This document shows, piece after piece, positions 44,063-52,425 of a stretch of DNA of 64,000 nucleotides. The position numbers were made by a program, and so were the translations under genes. The stretch is from Algoriphagus chordae. GTDB lineage: Bacteria > Bacteroidota > Bacteroidia > Cytophagales > Cyclobacteriaceae. The stretch is from the NCBI RefSeq assembly GCF_003254055.1, contig NZ_QKZT01000002.1, positions 62,001 through 126,000 on the forward strand, in the 5' to 3' direction. The notes under the pieces are model-generated. The model saw only the letters and a list, made by a program, of their open reading frames with translations. It was not told the origin of the DNA and did not search any database. Each line of letters starts with the position of its first letter. Position 1 is the first letter of the stretch.

Positions 44063-44359
44063 TTAAATGGCGACTGAAGGTTGATTGAGGTAAATAATTG
44101 CAGAAAAGCACAGCGTAAGTAATAGGTAAATCCCCCAGATTTTCCATCCGCTTTTGGCGATGAAGGCAACAATCATAAGTCCTACCCAAAGTAGAAACCC
44201 ACCAAAAACTAGCGTGAACAGCACAGAAGCTTTGTCCAGCCAAAATGATAGCGCAAGAAAGAAGGAGACCGTAACCAAGTAGCCACCAACCAAGCCTGCT
44301 GTAATTCGAGAAAAGCGATGTAGGAATGTTGGTGTTAAGTGTTTTTTATTTGCAGGCAT
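44063..44359 (-). CDS. DUF3649-like small membrane protein
   Basis: 98 residues from the ATG at 44359, just beyond the preceding stop codon. Three predicted helices; SRITAGLVGGYLVTVSFFLAL near the start agrees with the RxxA-x-x-GGY start of DUF3649 proteins, which accompany PepSY proteins in iron-uptake clusters. Function unknown; a subunit of the PepSY protein is inferred from this recurrent pairing. Confidence 0.72.
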   Translation of the reverse strand: MPANKKHLTPTFLHRFSRITAGLVGGYLVTVSFFLALSFWLDKASVLFTLVFGGFLLWVGLMIVAFIAKSGWKIWGIYLLLTLCFSAIIYLNQPSVAI

Positions 44360-44361
44360 AA

Positions 44362-44688
44362 TCAGATAATTTCTATCAAAAACAATAAGCCAAACCCGGC
44401 GAAAAGCCAGGAGATATTCAGTTTCCAAATCGGGGAAAGCAATACAACTAGGCTACCTACCATCATCAGTACGCACAGGAATGCAAAGATTCCAGAACCT
44501 ATCCCTAGGTATACCACAATCAAGATTAGGCCTAGGATTAAGAGAGCCGAACCAATGATTTTGGCCAGTTTTTCATTTGCCAAAAACCAATTATTCAGTA
44601 ATGCTGGTCGGCTAAGTATGGCTTTTTCGGAGCATTGATAAAAAAACTCAAAGCCCAAAAAAGTAAGTAGGATGCTTACGGTAATCAT
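44362..44688 (-). CDS. DUF3325-like small membrane protein
   Basis: 108 residues with three helices (about 1-16, 41-61, 66-95). FLGFEFFYQCSEKAILSRPAL after the first helix fits the Phe-Leu-Gly-x-x-x-x-x-x-x-x-x-x-x layout of DUF3325, a family found with DUF3649 and PepSY proteins in iron clusters of Proteobacteria. The assignment is from pattern and neighbourhood, not from a search. Confidence 0.65.
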   Translation of the reverse strand: MITVSILLTFLGFEFFYQCSEKAILSRPALLNNWFLANEKLAKIIGSALLILGLILIVVYLGIGSGIFAFLCVLMMVGSLVVLLSPIWKLNISWLFAGFGLLFLIEII

Positions 44689-44764
44689 ATTTTCATAAGT
44701 TTAATAGTCACTTGGTTCCACCTTGCTTTTGCTTGGTATGATACTGAAAATTGGTAGGATCTAG

Positions 44765-44812
44765 AAAAAGAGCATCAGGAGAATCAAGCAAGAATGATCC
44801 CCCTGATGCAAT
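44765..44812 (-). terminator. Possible terminator after the DUF4198 gene
   Basis: GCATCAGG (44772-44779) pairs with CCTGATGC (44802-44809) across a 22-base loop; the minus-strand T tract is short. If real, it splits the locus into two transcripts, perhaps partially. Confidence 0.5.
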
Positions 44813-44887
44813 AAAAATCTTAGCTGAAAAAGAAAAGCTCATAGTTCAAACAGCAGATATAAAAGTGACCCAATCAATCGTCTTCAG

Positions 44888-45580
44888 TTAGTCAATTTCA
44901 ATAGCTTGCGTAGCACATCTCCAGATGGCTTTCAAACCAGAGGGATCGTTTTCCGGAAGCTTTTCGGTATGTGTGGCTTCAGCGAAGTAGATACCTTTGG
45001 CATCTAGGGCTGCGCTTGCCTTCCCTTTTTTACCGGTTTTCAATTCCTGAGTTTCTGCATCTGGACCAAGGATCGCAATATCACCTTCTGCCAATGCCTT
45101 CCCTTTGTACAAAACTTCCAGATCAGAAGATTTAGCATCTCTCACCAAAGCCAAATCTGAGTCTGGTATGGCTGCTGCTTTACCTTTGCCCACCCAAACT
45201 TGGGCGTAAGCATTGAACTGATAGGCAGTTTTGCTATCTCCAGGGTCAGCCGTATGACTAATCTGCAGCCTGTACTCACCTTTTTCATCAGGAGTGAAAC
45301 TTCCTTCGAAATACTCATTAGTAGCAGTTGGCTCCAACTTGGTTTTCTTTCCCGAAGGGCTAATCAGCCAAAGCTCAAACTCCTTTACATCAGAGTACCA
45401 TTTTGCAACTGGCTCGATAGCATTTTCATGGTAATCGGCATAGTACACTTTGTAAGGATGTGCTTGTCCAAGTTCGCTTGTGGAAGCCGTATGGATCCAA
45501 AGTGCATGTGCCTGCACGCCCACGATCAGCATCGTGAGCATCAGCGTCAGGCTAAGTGATTTTAATGATATTGTTTTCAT
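44888..45580 (-). CDS. DUF4198 domain-containing periplasmic protein
   Basis: 230 residues from ATG 45580, giving the signal peptide ISLKSLSLTLMLTMLIVGVQA, then HALWIHT. The start HALWIH after cleavage and the GEYRLQISHTADP segment are typical of DUF4198, related to NikM-like and GH25-independent metal-uptake proteins with an N-terminal histidine that may bind metal. A second beta-sandwich region follows (about 145-215). It lies within the siderophore locus, so a role in metal handling in the periplasm is likely (inference). Confidence 0.8.
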   Translation of the reverse strand: MKTISLKSLSLTLMLTMLIVGVQAHALWIHTASTSELGQAHPYKVYYADYHENAIEPVAKWYSDVKEFELWLISPSGKKTKLEPTATNEYFEGSFTPDEKGEYRLQISHTADPGDSKTAYQFNAYAQVWVGKGKAAAIPDSDLALVRDAKSSDLEVLYKGKALAEGDIAILGPDAETQELKTGKKGKASAALDAKGIYFAEATHTEKLPENDPSGLKAIWRCATQAIEID

Positions 45581-45591
45581 AGTGTTTATTT

Positions 45592-45848
45592 TTTCAACCA
45601 CTGAGTCCACAGAGGATAATACAGAGGTCACGGTTATTAATTATTGTTTAGTATTCAAGTTGTCCTGCTTCTCCAGAAGCTGGATTGATATCATTGTTTA
45701 AATCCCCCTTACCCCCTTTTCAAGGGGGGAATTGCATCTACTAAGTATTAATCCTATTAGCTCACTAAGTATCCCAGTTGCTCAATTTATCAGGGTTGCC
45801 ATCTTCCTTCTTTCGTCTTCTGTCTTTTGTCTTCTGTCTTCCGTCTAA
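45592..45848. repeat. Cluster of three different short intergenic repeats
   Basis: Between the DUF4198 and CxxC genes: (1) CCACTGAGTCCACAGAGG-type sequence at about 45599-45626; (2) a C/G-run palindrome CCCCCTT-TTC-AAGGGGG at about 45713-45727 preceded by AATCCCCCTTA; (3) a heptad microsatellite TGTCTTC, about five units with variants, at 45815-45848. All three resemble dispersed intergenic sequence rather than gene remnants. Confidence 0.6.
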
Positions 45849-45855
45849 ACCCACC

Positions 45856-46185
45856 TCACATCTTCCTAATCATCTCGATCAGTTGCAGCTGAGCATTCGC
45901 TTCGATGACATTTGCTTTCAGCCGATAAAACTCTTCTTCTACCAGCGTGAACTGCACATCGGGATGGTATGTCTCAATGACCACTCTATCCAGCCCATCG
46001 AAGAATGGGTACTTTTCAAATTCAAACTCCATCCGCTCCATGTATCTGCAAAAAGCGTCAAAATTGAGCTCATCAAAACTGATCATTGCCTGCTTGTACA
46101 TGAGTCCCATGCGGTCGCAATCGGTGCATTTTGTAAAAACAAAATCCTCGTTCTGATAGATAATTTCTGTTCTACATCCAGACAT
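45856..46185 (-). CDS. Small CxxC-containing protein of the siderophore locus
   Basis: 109 residues from ATG 46185 (MSGCRTEIIYQNEDFV). A CTDC motif (about 20-23) plus Cys4 could bind a metal or a thiol; it is followed by a DRMGLMYKQAMISF strand pair and a long C-terminal helix (FTLVEEEFYRLKANVIEANA). No signal peptide, so it should be cytosolic. It resembles small uncharacterised Bacteroidota proteins that sit beside TonB receptors; I cannot name the family with certainty. Confidence 0.72.
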   Translation of the reverse strand: MSGCRTEIIYQNEDFVFTKCTDCDRMGLMYKQAMISFDELNFDAFCRYMERMEFEFEKYPFFDGLDRVVIETYHPDVQFTLVEEEFYRLKANVIEANAQLQLIEMIRKM

Positions 46186-46290
46186 AAGCGATTGGTTTTG
46201 GATTGATATTGAATTGGTGCCTGGGATAGGAGCCTTTGTCGGTTTAGTTTCCAAATGCAGCTAAATTCCCAGGACTTAGTTTTCTTAAGA

Positions 46291-47529
46291 TTACTCCGCC
46301 ACTTCCAGTTTGCTGATGGCAGTGATTCTACCACCTTCGACTTTTAGTCCTTCTTTGGCAGTGGCCGTGTTGGCATTGAACTCATATACCCAGCTCCCTA
46401 CTTCCGTGGTGATACCGATGTAGGCAAGTCCATTCTTTTCGGAATAATTATTAATGGTCACATTGACGATAGATGCTTCAGCTGGAGCTCCGGTGACCCA
46501 GGTGAAAGTTTTATTGTACACATCGGCTACACCAAAGCGGTTTCCAACGGTATAGGCACCTTTCTCTTTGTTCATCATCACGATGAATTTTCCGTTTCCT
46601 GCGTAAGTTTTCGCCGTCACGTAATAGTCATCTGCTAAAGCTTCCACATTGAAATAGTAGGATTGGTCAAACTCCAATTCTCCTTTTTTGATCCTGGTAA
46701 AAGCTGAAGGAAGCGTAGATGTCATTTCACCGTTTGAGGATGCTACGGAAGCAGAGAATGCATAAGTATCTCCCAACTCATCTACTTCAAGACCCGATAG
46801 AAAATATCGACCTATAAAGCTGGTTCGGTCATCTTTGATCACTTTGTTCAATTCCATGCTTGGGTAATCAAAAACTGCGATCCACGAGCTATCCGGATAA
46901 TTGGTACCAAAGCTGTCATTGCAGCAAGCTTTGATACTGAAGTAAGGCGCGAATAGCTTGTCTCCTACCTGAGTCACCCAGGAGAAAAATGCGCGCTCGC
47001 CATTGTTGGCTATTTCTTCCTGATTCCACTTTCCATCAGCAACTATCTGAAGCTGGTCAGCGTCCAAGCGATACCAAGAACCCACAGGATCCGTAGCTCC
47101 TCTTGCCACTTTCACCATTACGATATCATCGTTCATCGGCCCAAAAGCCTGTACTGTTTCTGACTGAAAATCAGACAATTTCTCCAAAGCACCTTCGGAA
47201 TTCAATTCGTAGATAGTCACAGCACCAGGATTTCCCTGACCGTAAAGCATGCTGAAAAACTTGTTTTTGTGAGTCACATAATAGCGGTATGTTCCGTCTT
47301 GTTCCACGCCATTCCCTACTGTACTCACCGTTCCTTCGGACAAGCTTTCGGCAGTCAAGAGATAATCCGCCACTCCATCAGATGCGAGAGGTGTGGATGC
47401 GATGATGAATCTGCTTTCGGTAGTTGGTGATACTGGTCCCGGTTCGGGATCATCTGTAGAATCACAGCTAGAGAATCCGATGGTAATGACTGCCGCAAAA
47501 GCTAATAGGATGTTAAAGTTGGTTTTCAT
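46291..47529 (-). CDS. DUF4374 surface lipoprotein (XusB-like siderophore-binding protein)
   Basis: 412 residues. Type II signal peptide (ILLAFAAVITIGFSSC, lipidated Cys near 23) followed by an Asp-rich linker (DSTDDPEPGP) of the kind that exports lipoproteins to the cell surface in this phylum. The rest is all-beta with about seven repeats, fitting the propeller fold of DUF4374. The family member XusB of Bacteroides thetaiotaomicron is a surface protein that binds ferric enterobactin. It follows the TonB receptor by 64 bp. Confidence 0.85.
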   Translation of the reverse strand: MKTNFNILLAFAAVITIGFSSCDSTDDPEPGPVSPTTESRFIIASTPLASDGVADYLLTAESLSEGTVSTVGNGVEQDGTYRYYVTHKNKFFSMLYGQGNPGAVTIYELNSEGALEKLSDFQSETVQAFGPMNDDIVMVKVARGATDPVGSWYRLDADQLQIVADGKWNQEEIANNGERAFFSWVTQVGDKLFAPYFSIKACCNDSFGTNYPDSSWIAVFDYPSMELNKVIKDDRTSFIGRYFLSGLEVDELGDTYAFSASVASSNGEMTSTLPSAFTRIKKGELEFDQSYYFNVEALADDYYVTAKTYAGNGKFIVMMNKEKGAYTVGNRFGVADVYNKTFTWVTGAPAEASIVNVTINNYSEKNGLAYIGITTEVGSWVYEFNANTATAKEGLKVEGGRITAISKLEVAE

Positions 47530-47593
47530 AGGATATTAATTTGAATTTTAAATGAGCTCCTGATAGTCCTCAGGAAAAAGAATTGTTGAAGAG

Positions 47594-49966
47594 TTAATAA
47601 ATAAAGTATCTGATCTTGCCTGAGAAGCTTCTACCTGGCTTCTGCAAGCTGAAATTGTCATAGAGTTTACTGTCGAAAATATTCCTGCATTCAGCGATCA
47701 GCTGAAGCCGACCCTTTTTACCTGTCGTATAAGTCACATTCACATCATGGGAAAGCTGCTGAGGCACATCGAATTTCTCAGATCCCAGACTTGGCCAGTA
47801 GAGATAAAAAGCATGCACATAAAGCAGATTGTATCCGAAATTGAGGTCATTCCCTTTGCCAAAGGCATCCTGAAGCATAACGCTCACATCACCATTTCCG
47901 AAGAGGTAAGGCATATTTGGCACCCGATCGCGATAGACTATACTCGGGATGGTTTGTCCTTCTTCGAATTCGGTATTGTTGCGTAGGTTCTGGTAAGTAA
48001 TATTTGCGCCAGCAGAAATAATAGTTTTATAAGTCCAGCGAATTTCTCCTTCCACACCAAGGTTGGTCACACTATAAAGGTTATCCATGACCTGCATAGT
48101 TTGGTTGTTGTTCAGTCTAGGCCGGATGAAATCTTTCGCATCTCGGTAAAAACCATTTGCAGAAAAATCAATTCGATGATCAGCGCTGAGTTGCTTCCAA
48201 ATGCTTAGTCCCAAATTGTAGTTGTAACTGGTTTCCGGCTTCAGATCCAGATTCCCCTGTAGGTTTACCATATCACCAAACAGCTCCTCAGGCTCAGGCA
48301 ATCGGTAGCTTTTCTCAAAAGAGGCTTTAGCCTGGATATTTCCTGTAACAAAATAGGAACCTGTTATACCAAAACCTGGATAGGTAAAATTCTCCTTTTC
48401 GTTGCGATAGGCCAGGTCTCCATAATTCCCGGTAGGATTATAGGACATAGTGAAATAGTTGGTTTGATTATAAATTTTGGTGAACGCCGAAACACTGGCT
48501 TTTTCCTCCCAATTCAGCTGATAGCTCAAGCCAGTGATATTCTTCTGGCTTTTGCGGGGCTCTTCATATCGGTCATTTTCAGGACTCAATGCATCGCTAC
48601 CTACACGATTGAAACTGTTGTACACATTACTGATCGCGATGGTGTGAATCTTCCCAAAATTGTAATGGGCATTTGCAGTAAATACAGCATTGTTATTTTT
48701 GAATTTGTAAAGTGTGTAAGATCGCTCCCCGCCAGGCACATCGTATTCTTTATACTGCTGAAACCAATTGTATCGTCGATTAACCGTATCGATGTTTTGC
48801 TCTGAACCAAAGTTGTAATTGGCATTCACAATTACATCCAGTCCTTTGACAAAAAGATCCCGCTTTTGATACTTGAAGGTTGGCATCACTATCGTCCCCT
48901 TACGGTGCCATTGCCCAAAAACAGTCACCAACCTCGCTCCAGTCTGAACTTCTGAATAATTTTTACCCGCCGTCAGACCAAACAAAAGCTTATCTGCATA
49001 CGATTTTCCCTGAACTCCAAGCTGAGCGATAACAGTCTCATTATGGTAAGTATCATGAAATCTGCGAACATGTTGGTTCGGATAATATTTCCCAGTTTCT
49101 ATATCCGCCACATCTACATCTACCCAATAGTTGTTATCAGAATAGTTTTGAAAAGCATTCAGCTGAACTGTAAAGCCTGATTTTGCTACAAAAGCAGTGT
49201 TGATTACCGTGCGATGCGTATTGAATGAGCCATAGGAATAGGATACATCCACGTAGTTCTTCTGCACGTTTTTGGTCACAATATTGACTGCACCACCTAA
49301 TGCATCTGCACCCAATCCTATCGGAACTACACCTTTATATACTTCGATTCTCTCAGCTAGATTGATCGGAATATTGTTTAGCTGGAAGGAGGAGCCAAAG
49401 TCATCCATGGGAATGCCATCGATGAAGAATTTGACCTGCTTGCCCGAAAATCCATTGAGGGAAAAATTCATCCGTGACCCCACGCCTCCACTTTCTCTGA
49501 CACGCACTCCAGAAACCCGGTCTAATGCATGCCCCAAATCCAAATTGGTATGGTGAAGCTTTCGTGCGTCCACTACTTCCACGTTGAAGGCTCGCTCTTC
49601 GATTTCACGAAGCTCCGACTTGCCTAGAACTGTAAATTCTTCTAAGTCATTTTGGTCCTCTTCGAGTTTGATTCTAAGCTTTCTCTCAATTGAGCCAAGT
49701 GAAATCTCTTCTGTATGGTGTTTGAAACCCATAAAAGAGAACTCCAAGATGTACTTCTGATTAGCTGGAAGACTTAGCGAGAACTTGCCGTTTTCATCGG
49801 TCACAAGTCCCTTTTCTATAGGGGATATCCGGATTAAAACTCCGGGAATCGACGAGTCATTTTGGTCCAAGACCTCGCCGGATATGATAGTATTTTGCTG
49901 AGCAAATGCCGGGTAGGCAAAAAAACTGCACAAAAATACAATGGACAATATTTTAGTATATTGCAT
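47594..49966 (-). CDS. TonB-dependent outer membrane receptor (siderophore-type)
   Basis: 790 residues. Signal peptide (ILSIVFLCSFFAYPAFAQ), a carboxypeptidase-like regulatory domain (about 27-108, GEVLDQNDSSIPGVLIRI), a TonB-box-like segment (LEEFTVLG), a plug domain (about 125-235 with VSGVRVRESGGVGSRMNFSL and KFFIDGIPMDDFG) and a 22-strand barrel ending in Tyr. Size and the absence of SusD favour siderophore or metal uptake over glycans. It heads the minus-strand iron locus. The leader contains a strong hairpin (50007-50036). Confidence 0.93.
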   Translation of the reverse strand: MQYTKILSIVFLCSFFAYPAFAQQNTIISGEVLDQNDSSIPGVLIRISPIEKGLVTDENGKFSLSLPANQKYILEFSFMGFKHHTEEISLGSIERKLRIKLEEDQNDLEEFTVLGKSELREIEERAFNVEVVDARKLHHTNLDLGHALDRVSGVRVRESGGVGSRMNFSLNGFSGKQVKFFIDGIPMDDFGSSFQLNNIPINLAERIEVYKGVVPIGLGADALGGAVNIVTKNVQKNYVDVSYSYGSFNTHRTVINTAFVAKSGFTVQLNAFQNYSDNNYWVDVDVADIETGKYYPNQHVRRFHDTYHNETVIAQLGVQGKSYADKLLFGLTAGKNYSEVQTGARLVTVFGQWHRKGTIVMPTFKYQKRDLFVKGLDVIVNANYNFGSEQNIDTVNRRYNWFQQYKEYDVPGGERSYTLYKFKNNNAVFTANAHYNFGKIHTIAISNVYNSFNRVGSDALSPENDRYEEPRKSQKNITGLSYQLNWEEKASVSAFTKIYNQTNYFTMSYNPTGNYGDLAYRNEKENFTYPGFGITGSYFVTGNIQAKASFEKSYRLPEPEELFGDMVNLQGNLDLKPETSYNYNLGLSIWKQLSADHRIDFSANGFYRDAKDFIRPRLNNNQTMQVMDNLYSVTNLGVEGEIRWTYKTIISAGANITYQNLRNNTEFEEGQTIPSIVYRDRVPNMPYLFGNGDVSVMLQDAFGKGNDLNFGYNLLYVHAFYLYWPSLGSEKFDVPQQLSHDVNVTYTTGKKGRLQLIAECRNIFDSKLYDNFSLQKPGRSFSGKIRYFIY

Positions 49967-50006
49967 CGCTTTGTAATTGGAGAATTAGAAAGTATAGTAC
50001 CCGAAG

Positions 50007-50045
50007 CCATACGGTTGCCGCCGTGTGGCTTCTTCTTTTTAAGCT
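50007..50045 (+). terminator. Strong hairpin with T tract upstream of the TonB receptor gene
   Basis: GAAGCCATACGG pairs perfectly (one T-G) with CCGTGTGGCTTC across a six-base loop TTGCCG, followed on the plus strand by TTCTTTTT. It would end plus-strand RNA, yet no plus-strand gene precedes it. It lies in the leader of the minus-strand receptor gene. Confidence 0.6.
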
Positions 50046-50204
50046 GTAAAACTTCTCTCTATTGTTATTTAGATTAATTTTAAATTAAGACAAATCTATG
50101 TCATGGAAATGTATATGGCAATAGTTTTTAGAAATTCTTTTGAGAAAAATCAAAAACAGATCAAATTCTAGCTGGATTGAGAAAGTGCAAAAATTACTAA
50201 TTCC

Positions 50205-50813
50205 ATGAAAAAACTTGCTCCATTGATGATAACAGCTATTTCTGTTTTTCTCGGCTTCACATTTTGGGGTGCTGGAATGGCAAAACTTTTTTATGAGCAT
50301 CAGTTTTTTGGATGGATCGGACCAACCTGGCTCGTGGAAGAGCTGGAACATTTTGGGCTAGGATTTTATGGTAGATTCATTGCTTTCAGCCAAATCATCA
50401 TTGGTTACATGCTGCTCACTACCCGATACAAATTGCTCGGAAGTATCATGATGATTCCTATGATTGGGAATATTCTGATGGTGACTATTTCCCTGCAATG
50501 GCGTGGAACTCCTTTCGTGCTTGCTTTTCTTCTTCTCTTAGATTTGATTATCCTTTGGCAATACCGTGATTTTTTCAGACCCTTGATCGATGAGGGCAAT
50601 CGTAGATTCGATATCAAATCAAGAACGATTCGAACTAGAAATGGACATTTGGTTTGGCTAGCTGGTCTGGGGCTTCAGTTTTTTTCTATACCCATTTCCA
50701 ATAGTAATTGGCTCCTTGCATGCGGGGTTGTTTTACTGGGATTGGTAGTATCAGGATTGAGTTTTCGCTTGGAAAGAATACAGTACAATAAGGCCGATTT
50801 AAAAATTCCTTAA
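50205..50813 (+). CDS. DoxX-like integral membrane protein
   Basis: 202 residues with about six helices: first helix LMITAISVFLGFTFWGAGMAKL resembles DoxX-type starts (the GxxKL ending), then GRFIAFSQIIIGYMLL and GTPFVLAFLLLLDLIILW. DoxX-family proteins occur in thiosulfate oxidation and redox-linked complexes but most are uncharacterised. It diverges from the siderophore receptor and precedes the phosphatase gene by about 70 bp. Confidence 0.7.
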   Translation: MKKLAPLMITAISVFLGFTFWGAGMAKLFYEHQFFGWIGPTWLVEELEHFGLGFYGRFIAFSQIIIGYMLLTTRYKLLGSIMMIPMIGNILMVTISLQWRGTPFVLAFLLLLDLIILWQYRDFFRPLIDEGNRRFDIKSRTIRTRNGHLVWLAGLGLQFFSIPISNSNWLLACGVVLLGLVVSGLSFRLERIQYNKADLKIP

Positions 50814-50883
50814 CACCACTTTTAAAGACAGCTGTCTTTTTCGTAGCTTCTTTACTGATTCATTTTCACAAAACCACCATTTG

Positions 50884-52251
50884 ATGATGTCCACCATTAA
50901 AATCACGTTTGCGACACTATTTTTCTTTGGGTTTTCATGTAGCCTTTTTGCACAGAAATTTCTTCCTACTGAATTTCCTGACCGCATAGTACTTACATGG
51001 TCCGACAATCCTATGATCACCCAATCTGTCACTTGGCGAACTTCGGGAGATGTTAAAAACTCAAAAGCACAATTTATCCTTGCTCCAAATACTCCTATCT
51101 ACTTGGAGAATGTTAAGACTTTTGATGCTACTACAGAATCCTTGGATGTGGACAGCGTACAGGCAAATTATCATTCAGTGACATTCAGAGATCTTAAACC
51201 TGCCACCACCTATGCCTATCGCGTGGGAGGTGAAGAAACTTGGACAGAATGGTTCCAGTTCACCACAGCTCCGGATAAAGGAACTCCTTTTTCGTTTGTC
51301 TACTTCGGTGATGCGCAAAACAACCTAAAATCTCAATGGTCCAGAATAATCCGTCAAGCCTATTCCAATTTACCTAAGGCGGCTTTCATGCTTCATGCAG
51401 GTGATCTTATCAACAGTACGCAATCCGACTCCGAATGGGGTGAATGGAACTATGCTGGAGGCTTTATCAATGCTATGATTCCGAGTATCAGTACTCCGGG
51501 CAATCATGAATATGATAGAGAGGAAGACGAAACCTTGGTTTTGGATTATCACTGGAAAAAGCAATTTACCCTTCCAGAAAATGGTCCGAAGGAATTTCCA
51601 GAGACGGTTTACTATATCGACTACTCTAACATGCGTATGATTTCCCTGAACTCCCAAGAGATCGTTTCAGATGAGAATTCTATGGCTATTCAAAAAGAAT
51701 GGCTAGAAAATGTATTGAAAGAAAATAGCCAAAAGTGGACAGTGGTCACTTTTCACCACCCGATCTACTCTTCGGGCACTGGTCGTGACAACAAGAAATT
51801 TCGCGAAGCTTTCAAGCCAATTTTTGACAAATACAAAGTTGATCTAGTGCTACAAGGACACGATCATTCGTATGGTAGAGGAAGGAATTTGCCTACAGGT
51901 GTAGGTAATCAGGATCCGGCAGCGCAGGGGCCAGTGTATGTAGTGTCAGTGAGTGGCCCAAAAATGTACAACCTTACTCCTAACAAATGGATGGATCGTG
52001 CTGCATCGAACACACAGTTGTACCAATTGATTACCATCGAAGGAAACAAACTCAGCTATGGGGCTTACACGGCTACGGGAGACTTGTATGATGCCTTTGA
52101 TCTAATCAAAGCTGACGGCAAGCCAAAGGAATTTATCGACAGAGCCGACAAAGCCATCCAAGAAGCTATCGAGCTTACTCCGGGTTCGGAGAAGAAAATG
52201 ACTCCAGAGGAAATGGCTGAATACATGCGGACCTACCAAAAGAAAAACTAA
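50884..52251 (+). CDS. Secreted metallophosphoesterase, purple acid phosphatase type
   Basis: 455 residues from ATG 50884 (50887 is equally possible). Signal peptide IKITFATLFFFGFSCSLFAQ, a fibronectin-like N-terminal domain (about 25-125, IVLTWSDNPMITQSVTWRT...ATTYAYRVGG), then the calcineurin-like domain with metal ligands in order: VYFGDAQNN, HAGDLINST, GNHEYDRE, VTFHHPIYSSG and QGHDHSYGR. It is likely periplasmic or exported and frees phosphate from esters. The GDAQNN in place of the usual GDxG with Tyr is worth noting. Confidence 0.88.
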   Translation: MMSTIKITFATLFFFGFSCSLFAQKFLPTEFPDRIVLTWSDNPMITQSVTWRTSGDVKNSKAQFILAPNTPIYLENVKTFDATTESLDVDSVQANYHSVTFRDLKPATTYAYRVGGEETWTEWFQFTTAPDKGTPFSFVYFGDAQNNLKSQWSRIIRQAYSNLPKAAFMLHAGDLINSTQSDSEWGEWNYAGGFINAMIPSISTPGNHEYDREEDETLVLDYHWKKQFTLPENGPKEFPETVYYIDYSNMRMISLNSQEIVSDENSMAIQKEWLENVLKENSQKWTVVTFHHPIYSSGTGRDNKKFREAFKPIFDKYKVDLVLQGHDHSYGRGRNLPTGVGNQDPAAQGPVYVVSVSGPKMYNLTPNKWMDRAASNTQLYQLITIEGNKLSYGAYTATGDLYDAFDLIKADGKPKEFIDRADKAIQEAIELTPGSEKKMTPEEMAEYMRTYQKKN

Positions 52252-52425
52252 CCTGGGTAGAGCCAATTCACTTCTCACAAACAAATCAGTATTTTTGAGG
52301 TTTAAAAGTAATTGTTTTAATAAACAAGCTGGCTTATTTATTGTCCCTTAATTAGCTTGAGGACAAGTACATTTACTACCATTATTTAAACACTCAAATC
52401 TATTAAACGATTTTTCGGTAAATTT

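Noticed and set aside
47594..49966. TonB receptor as a SusC-type glycan importer or cobalamin receptor
   Set aside because: No SusD follows, the size is below typical SusC, neighbours are DUF4374 and PepSY iron genes, and no cobalamin riboswitch features were seen in the leader.
50085..50351. 88-codon minus-strand frame upstream of the DoxX-like gene
   Set aside because: It overlaps the start of the DoxX-like gene on the other strand and has no recognisable features.
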